From: Pilimelia columellifera
GTDB lineage: Bacteria > Actinomycetota > Actinomycetes > Mycobacteriales > Micromonosporaceae
DNA: 64,000 bases
Direction: 5' to 3'
NCBI RefSeq assembly: GCF_039532605.1
Contig: NZ_BAAARY010000015.1
Location: 1-64,000, forward strand
The position numbers and the translations under genes are program-made. Below the pieces are notes generated by a model. It was not told the DNA's origin and did no database searches. It saw only the letters and a program-made list of their open reading frames with translations. Position 1 is the stretch's first letter. Every line of letters starts with the position of its first letter. Below, piece by piece: positions 1 to 6,955 of the stretch.

Positions 1-196
1 CGCATTCGTTGCTGCTGCATGCGCTGTCATCTGCTACCGCCGCGCCGTCCGCCTCGACCTGTTGACCAGCAACAACCCCAACTGACACACGGTCTTAGCG
101 GATGTCCCACTGTCCCGCTGCCCAGTTCTGGGCAGCGCAGACCCGCCCTCGCTCTGCACGATCGACTCGTCAGTCACCTGGACCTGAGGAGCGATC

Positions 197-994
197 GTGC
201 AGTTCACCCCCTACGAACAGTCTCGTCCCCTGCCGCCGTACCAGGCGATTCTGGCGGTAGACGCCGCCGGGTTCACCAGCCGGCCGGGCAGCAGCCACGA
301 CCACGTGGCACAGCTCATCCCGACGCTCGTCGGCGAGGTGGTCTCGGCCGCCGGGATGGCCGACGAATGGGCGTCGCGGGGATTCTTTGGCCACACCGGC
401 GACGGGTTCGCCGCCGGTTTGCCCACCCGCTGCCTGCCCTACCTCATCCATCCGTTCCCGGACCTGCTGCAACAGCGGCTGGACCGGCTGCGTAGGGAGA
501 CCGGCGACGCGCTGCGCCTCCGGGTGGCTGTCCACGTTGGCCCCCTGCCTACCGAGGTCGGCGCCTACGGGGTGAGCGGTAACGGGGACGCCCGCAACGA
601 CACCCACCGCCTGTTGGACTGCGACGCGGTCAAGGACGCGCTCGCCCGCAACAGCGCGCGGGTGACGCTGGTCGCGCTGGTCATCTCCGACCGGGTCTTC
701 CACGACGTTGTGGACGCGGGCTACGCGGGCCTGCACATCGACCACTTCCGCGCGGTCACGGCCACCGTGGCGGGCAAGTCGTTCCAGCAGCCGGCGTGGG
801 TGTATGTGCCGGCGCCCTCTGGCGGCGGCGGCGATGCTCCAGCCCTAGCGGGCGACGCCGTGAGGCCCGATGGCGCGCCCGCTGCCACGCCGGCCCGCGC
901 CAGAGCGTCGGTGCAGACCAACCACGGTCAGGTCATCGACCGGATGAGCGGAACCATGCACATCGGCCGCATCGGCGCCGGCGGCCCGGCATGA
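197..994 (+). CDS. Class III nucleotidyl cyclase, PycC-like (Pycsar type)
   Basis: Predicted nucleotidyl cyclase of 265 residues. The catalytic fold covers about residues 15-210: a first metal-binding Asp is D22 in 'LAVDAAGFTSR', a second is D69 in 'GHTGDGF', followed by the 'RVAVHVG' strand and an 'NDTHRLLD' helix typical of class III cyclases. Small stand-alone cyclases of this kind in defence loci make cCMP or cUMP (Pycsar); the substrate cannot be read from this sequence. After an Ala/Pro-rich linker the last 24 residues carry a short motif beginning N242-H-G that recurs at the N-terminus of the next protein. The GTG start has GAGGA at 186-190. The stop overlaps the next start (ATGA). A housekeeping cAMP/cGMP cyclase is the alternative, made less likely by the effector-like gene closing the operon. 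Positions 1-196 show no convincing gene. Confidence 0.75.
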   Translation: MQFTPYEQSRPLPPYQAILAVDAAGFTSRPGSSHDHVAQLIPTLVGEVVSAAGMADEWASRGFFGHTGDGFAAGLPTRCLPYLIHPFPDLLQQRLDRLRRETGDALRLRVAVHVGPLPTEVGAYGVSGNGDARNDTHRLLDCDAVKDALARNSARVTLVALVISDRVFHDVVDAGYAGLHIDHFRAVTATVAGKSFQQPAWVYVPAPSGGGGDAPALAGDAVRPDGAPAATPARARASVQTNHGQVIDRMSGTMHIGRIGAGGPA

Positions 995-3030
995 CCTACG
1001 ACGAACACCCGGCCGAGTCTGACCGTCACGAGACCCCGACGCCGGAACCGGCGCCGGTCAGTCAGGTGCGGGACAACCATGGGGTGATGGTGGAGACCCT
1101 CGAAGGGAGCCTCTCCATCGACATGGCGGAGAACGCTCACATCAGCGGCGTCGGGCAGGTGGTCATCAGGACCGTGTTGGACCGTTTCATCGCCGCGCAG
1201 ATGCTCGCGCCGGCCACGGTCCAGCGGATGGTCGCCGGATACGTGGAGCGGGAGATCACCCAGGTCGACCAGCCTGATCATGTGATGGACCTGGCGACGG
1301 CGATCACGCAGGTCAAGGACTCGTCCTATGTGGTGCTCCTCGGCAAGCCGGGCACCGGCCTCCGCACCGCCGCGGTGGCCTTCCTGGACGGGCTGCTCCC
1401 ACAACGGCCGCTGCACGCGATTCCCGATGTAGCTGACGACTTCAATCCGGACAAGATCGTCGCTGAGGCGGAGGCTGGTTACCTGCTGCGGCTTGAGGAG
1501 GCGCCGGGCAACGCTGAGCTGGCGACGCTGGTCGAGGGATTCGCCAACCGACTACGGCGGGACGGGTCCCGGCTCGTCGTGACAGCGACGCCGGACGGCT
1601 GGGTGGCGCTCGGCGGCCACCACCACCCTGGGGTGCTGCGGGTGCGTCCGCCGGCCCCAGCCGCCGTGCTGCGGCAGCGTTGTCCGGCCGAGGCCGCGGC
1701 GCTGCTGCACACGCCGGAGATCGCCGGACTGGTGGCGCAGGCGACCACGAGCGACGCGGTGAGGCTGGCGGGAATCGCCGCTGAGGTGGTGGCGGCAGAG
1801 CCACATGCCACGGCGGCTGACTGGGCCGAGGAGATCGGGGCCGCCTACCACGACTGGACCGCCGTGCTCGCCGACTGGTTCCGCCAGCATCCCGACGTGC
1901 GGGAGCGGCATTTCGCCGTCGCCGCGGCGATGCTGGAAGGGCTGCCCGCACCGGTGATCCTCGACGCCGCGCATCATCTTGGCCGCGAGCTGGGCGAGAT
2001 CCCGATCGAGCACCGCGAGGGGCTGGGCTGTGCGGGTCTACGGGAACTGACCAAGCAGGTCGAAGCGGAGGAAGCTGCGAGCGGGCTGCGGTTCCCCCGC
2101 GCCGAGTACGCCGAGAGCATTGTGGCGTTCGTCAGAAAAGACCGGTCGGCGGCGGTCTGGCCGCAGCTGTGGGGGTGGGCGGCGCGCTACGCCGGCAACC
2201 CCAGCGGAGACCTGCAACGCGCCTTCGCCAGCCGGCTTGCCGATCTCACGGTGCGGATGTCGATGCGTCACCGCGACCACTCCCTGGTCACCCACCTTCA
2301 CCACTGGGCGAAGATCCCCAGCCTGCGGCCCTATCTGGTCGACGCGGTCACCGCGTTGGCGGCAAGCGAGGAGGTCGGCAGACATGTGCGCCAACGCCTG
2401 TACGAGTGGTCCCAGGACGGCGACGTGGCACGGCGCACCGTGGTCGCCGCGGTCTGCCGGGACGACTTCGCGACGCTCTACCCACGGGTGTCGCTGACCC
2501 GGCTGGGTCACATCGCTGACCGCGCCGACGACCAATTCAGCGCCGAGGTACGGTCCGCGGTGGCGAGCATGTGGCGCCAACCGGCGCTGCGCCCCACCGT
2601 GCTGAGCCGGCTGACAACGTGGTGCGCCAGCCAGGCGCCACGCGCCCGTACCGGGCGGCTGGCGCTGGCCGACCTCGCCGGCGCCGATCTGCTCCACATG
2701 ATTTCCGGTCCCGGCCCGTGGCGGCAGGAGCTGGTGGAGTCGCTGGCCACGCCATTCGCTGGAATCGTCACCCCGGAAGGTGGCGCCGCGCTGATCTGGG
2801 CGCTGTTGGAGGCCGGCCACGTCAGTCAGGAAGATACCGCCGTCGTCGCGGAGTTGCTGGCCGAAGTGGTCAGCCAGCCCGGCGCTGGCGCCCGCCGCGC
2901 CGCGCGCATGTGCGCGCTCGCCTTCCACTGGCGCCCCGACGACCGGACGCCGGCGGTGGCAGCTACCCGCGACGTCGTCCACCGCGCGCTGCACCGCGCC
3001 GATCCGCTGAACACGGGAGGAATCAGCTGA
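991..3030 (+). CDS. STAND-like P-loop NTPase with N-terminal N-H-G motif
   Basis: 679-residue soluble protein, ATG at 991 inside the ATGA overlap with the cyclase gene. Residues 1-25 are a disordered Pro/Glu-rich tail. Residues 26-44 hold a motif (N29-H-G, G39, I43) that aligns without gaps to the C-terminus of the cyclase. A P-loop follows at 118-126, 'GKPGTGLRT', with Leu-Arg where the canonical Lys-Thr would be; similar 'GxPGxGRRT' loops occur in actinobacterial conflict NTPases (recalled, not searched). A hydrophobic strand near 'AGYLLRLEEA' and 'SRLVVTATPDG' look like Walker B and sensor strands. The remaining 350 or so residues are predicted helical and repeat-like, a likely sensor or oligomerisation region. 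The probable role is signal sensing in a defence operon; trigger and NTP hydrolysis are unknown. Confidence 0.6.
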   Translation: MTYDEHPAESDRHETPTPEPAPVSQVRDNHGVMVETLEGSLSIDMAENAHISGVGQVVIRTVLDRFIAAQMLAPATVQRMVAGYVEREITQVDQPDHVMDLATAITQVKDSSYVVLLGKPGTGLRTAAVAFLDGLLPQRPLHAIPDVADDFNPDKIVAEAEAGYLLRLEEAPGNAELATLVEGFANRLRRDGSRLVVTATPDGWVALGGHHHPGVLRVRPPAPAAVLRQRCPAEAAALLHTPEIAGLVAQATTSDAVRLAGIAAEVVAAEPHATAADWAEEIGAAYHDWTAVLADWFRQHPDVRERHFAVAAAMLEGLPAPVILDAAHHLGRELGEIPIEHREGLGCAGLRELTKQVEAEEAASGLRFPRAEYAESIVAFVRKDRSAAVWPQLWGWAARYAGNPSGDLQRAFASRLADLTVRMSMRHRDHSLVTHLHHWAKIPSLRPYLVDAVTALAASEEVGRHVRQRLYEWSQDGDVARRTVVAAVCRDDFATLYPRVSLTRLGHIADRADDQFSAEVRSAVASMWRQPALRPTVLSRLTTWCASQAPRARTGRLALADLAGADLLHMISGPGPWRQELVESLATPFAGIVTPEGGAALIWALLEAGHVSQEDTAVVAELLAEVVSQPGAGARRAARMCALAFHWRPDDRTPAVAATRDVVHRALHRADPLNTGGIS

Positions 3031-3836
3031 TGGGAGTCCGTGCGCTCTTACGGCTGCTGGCCGACACCTTGTTCGGCCCGCTGGTAGAGCCGGCGGTTCC
3101 GCCGGCGCCATCGCCGGTCTGGCACGACGACTATGTGGCGCAACTGCCCAGCGTCGTGCCAGACGTCGCCTTCGATGTGGTGCTGACCACGACCGTCGAA
3201 GGCCGGGCGGACCGCCAGACGGTCCGCGAACGCCTGCGGCAGGAACTTGCCGCGCGCTCCCGACTGCTGCCGGTCACCGAGGCGGCCAGCCTCGCCGGGA
3301 TGGTCGATACGGCCGGCCGGGCGCCGCGCCAGATTCCCGGTCTCGACGCGGTCGTCGTGAGCCTTCGGGCCACAGTGCTGACCAACGCGGAGGCGCTCGC
3401 CCGCACCGCGGAACATCAGCGGCGGGCCGGTGAGCTGGTTCGTCTGGAGGCGGAACGCCGTGCCAGGCACGCCGAACGCGTGTACCTGCGCGACGAGATT
3501 TTCAGCAAGCCGGACCTCGCCCGAATGTACTGGCACACCGAACACCCGAACGACCTGGAAACGCTGGCTGGCGGCCGTTTCGAGGCGATTGCCCAAGCCC
3601 TCACCGGCGGCGCTACCGCACCGTCCCGAGAACCAGAAGGCAGCACCCTGGCCACGACGATCGAGCGATTCCTCGGCGGCCTTCAGCCGCTGGAGCGGAC
3701 GCACCTGATCCGGCAGCTACCGGCCATTTTCCGCGCCTACGGCCAGGACGAGCTGGTCGACGAGCTGCCACCGACCCAGCCGCCGCGGCCTCGCTCCGAC
3801 CCGAACGGCGCCACCCGACTGGAGGCCGAGGCATGA
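3030..3836 (+). CDS. Unknown protein of the cyclase/NTPase operon
   Basis: 268 residues, unrecognised family. The ATG overlaps the upstream stop by one base (TGATG) behind a strong GGGAGG at 3015-3020, and its stop overlaps the next start (ATGA), so it is translationally coupled on both sides. Visible features: a short hydrophobic N-terminus (residues 1-20), an alpha/beta stretch with 'AFDVVLTTTVEGR' that weakly recalls band-7/SPFH domains, a charged probable coiled coil (about 120-155, 'LARTAEHQRRAGELVRLEAE'), and a Pro/Arg-rich tail. There are no enzyme motifs. Given its position between the NTPase and the membrane effector it may be an adaptor, scaffold or inhibitor; this is inference from position only. 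Confidence 0.6.
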   Translation: MGVRALLRLLADTLFGPLVEPAVPPAPSPVWHDDYVAQLPSVVPDVAFDVVLTTTVEGRADRQTVRERLRQELAARSRLLPVTEAASLAGMVDTAGRAPRQIPGLDAVVVSLRATVLTNAEALARTAEHQRRAGELVRLEAERRARHAERVYLRDEIFSKPDLARMYWHTEHPNDLETLAGGRFEAIAQALTGGATAPSREPEGSTLATTIERFLGGLQPLERTHLIRQLPAIFRAYGQDELVDELPPTQPPRPRSDPNGATRLEAEA

Positions 3837-4333
3837 CCGCCGACGCGACCGCCCACCGCCTCGACGCCACCTGGCGGGCCCTGCAACAGGTTCAGGAGGC
3901 GATCCGGTTCGCCGACGTCAAGGCCGGCGCGGTACTCACCATCGCCGGGGTGTTCACCGGACTCATTGTCCACACCGGCGTTCCGGGGCGCGTCGGCAGC
4001 CGCACCGGCCTGCTCGTCGGCAGCGTCCTGGTTGTGGTCGTCGGCAGCGCGCTGCTAGCACTTGCCACCCTGGCCCCACGACCGGCCGAGGAGGCGATGG
4101 GCGCGGTGCACCAGAGCGGACGGCTTGCCCGGCAATACCGCTGTGACAAGGAGCTGTTCCTATCGGACTGGCTGCGTGCCAGCAGCGACCCGGCGACGCT
4201 CAGCGATGCGCTGGCCGAACAGCTGTGGCGTGCCAACATCATCGCCGACGACAAATTCCGCCGGGTGGCGTTGGCGTTACGTCTCCTGTACGCGGCGGTG
4301 GCGTTGTGGCTGGCGGCGGTCGTTTTCATCTGA
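3833..4333 (+). CDS. PycTM-like membrane effector (Pycsar effector family)
   Basis: 166-residue membrane protein. The N-terminal amphipathic helix ends in 'IRFADVKAGAVLTIAG', matching the conserved AD-x-KA segment of Pycsar transmembrane effectors (PycTM). TM1 is at about 31-48, TM2 at about 58-80; a charged cytosolic helical hairpin ('LAEQLWRANIIADDKFRRV') follows, then TM3 at about 147-166 reaching the C-terminus. In studied Pycsar systems PycTM senses cyclic CMP or UMP made on infection and damages the inner membrane. The gene overlaps the preceding gene by four bases and ends the operon 12 bp before the convergent copC, so it should be co-expressed with the cyclase. Confidence 0.72.
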   Translation: MTADATAHRLDATWRALQQVQEAIRFADVKAGAVLTIAGVFTGLIVHTGVPGRVGSRTGLLVGSVLVVVVGSALLALATLAPRPAEEAMGAVHQSGRLARQYRCDKELFLSDWLRASSDPATLSDALAEQLWRANIIADDKFRRVALALRLLYAAVALWLAAVVFI

Positions 4334-4345
4334 CGGCGATCGGGA

Positions 4346-4909
4346 CTACCGACCGGATCGGCGGCGGGTCAGGAACAGAGTGCCGACGATGAGCGCCGTG
4401 ACGGCCGCCCCTCCGCCGACCAGCGACCACGTCGGCCAGCCGCTGGCCGACGCCGCCAACCCGGCGTCGGCGGTCGGCGCCGCCGGGGACGGTGTCACGG
4501 CCACCGGCGGCGGGGCGGCCGGGTCGGCGACGGTGAAGCGGAAGGAGCCCTGCACCGGATGGCCGTCGATGGAGACCACCCGGTATGCCACCTGGTAGAC
4601 GCCGTTGGCCAGCTGGCCAGTGACGGCGACAGTGGCCTTGGTCCCGCGGACCGTCGGCGGGCCCAGGGGCGTCTGTTGTTGCGCGGCGTCGGTGAGCAGG
4701 ACCGTGGTGAACCCGGCGTCGGGCTCCTCCAGAAACACCAGGTCGATCGCCTTCGGGGCCTTGGTGACGGTGGCGTTCTTCGCGGGTACGGCCGACAGGA
4801 GCTGGTTGTGCGCCGCTGCGGGCGCGGCTGGCGCGAGCGCCACCAGCAGCGCGGCAGCCGCGGACGCGGCGAGAACCTTGGCTGTCCGGCGTCGGGTGGG
4901 TGCTGGCAT
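4346..4909 (-). CDS. copC: CopC-domain copper-binding membrane-anchored protein
   Basis: 187 residues. The start at 4909 puts the signal peptide first (residues 1 to about 34), cleaved before 'AHNQLLSAVPA'. The mature N-terminal His and the 'DGHPVQGSFRFTV' His near the end of the beta-sandwich match the CopC copper site. A Pro/Ala linker and one C-terminal TM helix ('AAVTALIVGTLFL') followed by Arg residues anchor it outside the membrane. CopC binds Cu(II) in the cell envelope. It is the last gene of a three-gene unit with a PCuAC chaperone and a DyP peroxidase. No fused CopD domain is present. Confidence 0.85.
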   Translation of the reverse strand: MPAPTRRRTAKVLAASAAAALLVALAPAAPAAAHNQLLSAVPAKNATVTKAPKAIDLVFLEEPDAGFTTVLLTDAAQQQTPLGPPTVRGTKATVAVTGQLANGVYQVAYRVVSIDGHPVQGSFRFTVADPAAPPPVAVTPSPAAPTADAGLAASASGWPTWSLVGGGAAVTALIVGTLFLTRRRSGR

Positions 4910-4932
4910 CGGCGCTCTCCTGGTTCCGGTTG

Positions 4933-6174
4933 TCAACCGAGTAGTTGCTGGCCGATCCAGCCCCCGGGCGGGCAGCCGGGTGGGATGGCGAAGACCGCCG
5001 AGCCGATCGGGGTGGTCCACTCGTTGAGTAGGTCCTTCTGGGCCAGGCGCTGCTGGATTGGCACGAACTGCCGGGCGATATCGGCCTGGTAGGAGGCGAA
5101 GATCAGTCCACTGTCAGCGTTGCCCTGGGCGGTGGGCGTCCCGTCGTAGTTGTACGGACGCCGCAGAATCCTGAGCCGGTCGTCGGTGACGTGGGCTCGG
5201 GTGATGTGGGAGAAGTCCGGGATGACGGTCAGGCCTTCGGGGCCGGTGGCCTTGAAGTCCGGAGCGTCGTGTTCGGCGGCGCCGGTGAGCGGGGCGCCGG
5301 TGTCGAGGCGCCGGCCCACGGCCAGCTCCCGTTCGGGGCGGCCGAGCAGATCCCAGGTTTCCAGGTTCATGCTGATGCGCCGCAGCACCAGGGTGGTGCT
5401 GTCGCGGAGCCAGTCCGGCCCGTCGGGCGTCCACACCGCCGTGTCCAGGGGCGCGCCGACGGGATTGGCGGTGCCGTCGAGCTGGCCGAACAGGTTCCGC
5501 TGGGTGCGGCCGGGCTCGGCGCCGGCGGCCCTGCGGAAGCCCTGCTGCACCCAGCGCACGGTCGCGAACGGACGGCTGTCTTTGATCATGACCCGTTGGG
5601 TGTGCGCGACGGTGATCGGGTCGTCGGCACAGACCTGGAGCAGGAGGTCGCCGCCGGACCACCGGGGTTGGAGCCGGTCGATCGGAAATGAGGGCAGGTC
5701 CGCGACGGAGGTCGGGCGGCGGGCTTCCAGACCCGCCGCCCGGTACAGGCCGGGGCCGAAGCCGAAGGTGACGGTGAGCCGGGCCGGGAGCTGACCGAGC
5801 TCCGGTTCGGTGTCGGCCAGCGCCGGTCGTCCCTGGGTGAGTCGGGCGGCGTCGTCGCTGAGCAGCCGCAGCATCCGACCCAGCTCGACCCGCCCGACGC
5901 CAGGGCGCAGCGTCAACGCTACGAACGCCGCGTGGGCCTGCGCTTCGGTGCCAACGCCTGCCTGGCGAGGGCCATGGAACGGCTCAACCGACGACGCGAT
6001 CAGCGTCGCCCCTGGCGAGGACAGGCCAGCGCCGGAGCTGTCGGCGGCGGTCGCGGCCCCGCCGACCAGGACACCGCCGGCCGCGACCGCGCCGCCGGTG
6101 AGCAGCGAGCGCCGGCTCACCGCGGCGCGGTAGGACCCGCCGCTCGTCGCGCCGTCGCTGGACCCCTCGGTCAT
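4933..6174 (-). CDS. efeB: Tat-exported Dyp-type heme peroxidase (EfeB-like)
   Basis: 413 residues. The twin-arginine signal 'SRRSLLTGG' (Arg21-Arg22) is followed by a hydrophobic Gly/Ala segment, so the folded heme protein should be exported by Tat. The DyP signature 'GQLDGTANP' lies at 230-238 with catalytic D233; the segment 'SHITRAH' (323 and 328) holds the expected proximal heme His, followed by the conserved 'ILRRPYNYDG'. EfeB-type DyPs work in envelope iron/heme chemistry and peroxide removal. No efeU or efeO is adjacent; instead the partners are copper proteins, with an ATGA overlap to the PCuAC gene upstream. The symbol follows family resemblance; substrate is unproven. Confidence 0.85.
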   Translation of the reverse strand: MTEGSSDGATSGGSYRAAVSRRSLLTGGAVAAGGVLVGGAATAADSSGAGLSSPGATLIASSVEPFHGPRQAGVGTEAQAHAAFVALTLRPGVGRVELGRMLRLLSDDAARLTQGRPALADTEPELGQLPARLTVTFGFGPGLYRAAGLEARRPTSVADLPSFPIDRLQPRWSGGDLLLQVCADDPITVAHTQRVMIKDSRPFATVRWVQQGFRRAAGAEPGRTQRNLFGQLDGTANPVGAPLDTAVWTPDGPDWLRDSTTLVLRRISMNLETWDLLGRPERELAVGRRLDTGAPLTGAAEHDAPDFKATGPEGLTVIPDFSHITRAHVTDDRLRILRRPYNYDGTPTAQGNADSGLIFASYQADIARQFVPIQQRLAQKDLLNEWTTPIGSAVFAIPPGCPPGGWIGQQLLG

Positions 6175-6749
6175 GGCTTAGCGGTGGCTGACGGCTTGGC
6201 GCTCGCGCTGGGCGCCGGGCTCTCGCCATGGCCGGGCACGTAGTCCTCGCCTGCGCCGGTGAAGGGCTTGGCCACGGCGCTGAAGGCCACGGTCTTGCCG
6301 TCGGCGAGGGTGAGGGTGAAGGACAACTGCTCGCCGGCGGCTACCGGACCCTTGAGCGCCATCAACATGAGATGGTCTCCGCCCGGCTCCAGCTTGTGAG
6401 AGCTCCTGGCCTTGACCAGGAGGCCACCCGGCTTGACCTGCATGACCATCTTGCCGTCCTTCATGGCCATCTGGTGCAGCTCGACCGGAGAGATGGCGGT
6501 CGCGGCGCTGGTGACGGTCACATCGGTCTCGGAGTCGTTGACCAGCGTCCCGAACGCCGCGGTCATCCCCTTGTCGGCGGCTTTGACCCACGGGTCTTCG
6601 ATCCGCACCGGCTCGGCGGCCGCTGAGCTCGGCGCCGCCGTGGACGACGAATCCTCCGACCCGCAACCGGCCAGCGGCGCGGCCAAAACTGTGGCGGCGA
6701 GCAGGGCGGCAGACCGGACGGCCCAGCCGCGCGCAGAGGTGTGACGCAT
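6171..6749 (-). CDS. PCuAC copper chaperone lipoprotein
   Basis: 192 residues. The start at 6749 is preferred over one 15 bases upstream because GGGAGG sits seven bases before it. A lipobox 'LAGC' follows a hydrophobic signal segment, then an Ser/Ala linker and a PCuAC (DUF461) domain with ligands of the H-x-M...M...H-x-M type ('HQMAMKDGKMVM' and 'GGDHLMLMAL'). A Ser/Ala/Pro-rich tail with 'GHGES' ends the protein. PCuAC proteins carry Cu(I) in the envelope, for example to cytochrome oxidase. First gene of the copper/heme unit; a palindrome lies just upstream. Confidence 0.88.
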   Translation of the reverse strand: MRHTSARGWAVRSAALLAATVLAAPLAGCGSEDSSSTAAPSSAAAEPVRIEDPWVKAADKGMTAAFGTLVNDSETDVTVTSAATAISPVELHQMAMKDGKMVMQVKPGGLLVKARSSHKLEPGGDHLMLMALKGPVAAGEQLSFTLTLADGKTVAFSAVAKPFTGAGEDYVPGHGESPAPSASAKPSATAKP

Positions 6750-6772
6750 CGAGGATCCTCCCATTGCAGTGG

Positions 6773-6791
6773 ATGACTACCTGGTAGTCGT
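6773..6791. promoter_or_regulatory. Palindrome resembling a BlaI/CopY-type operator
   Basis: GACTACC-T-GGTAGTC (6775-6789) is a perfect 7-bp inverted repeat around one base, 25-40 bp upstream of the PCuAC start. The ACTAC...GTAGT half-sites are like operators of BlaI/CopY winged-helix repressors. No such repressor gene lies in the window. A role in copper-responsive control of the three-gene unit is inference. Confidence 0.45.
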
Positions 6792-6955
6792 CCTGGCCCG
6801 GGTGAAAGTTCCCACCATTTACGGGCGCCTTGTCCGCGGTGGCCGCACCCGGCCGATCACAGCCTCGGCCACCGTGGAATATTCGGCGCTTCCCTCAGCC
6901 GCCAGGACGCGCGAGAATATCGGAACTTGTCTATCGAGCTACCTTGGCGGCTAAG

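Noticed and set aside
796..990. Upstream extension of the STAND-like gene
   Set aside because: It would lie inside the cyclase gene; the ATG at 991 in an ATGA overlap and the disordered tail with the N-H-G motif fit a start at 991.
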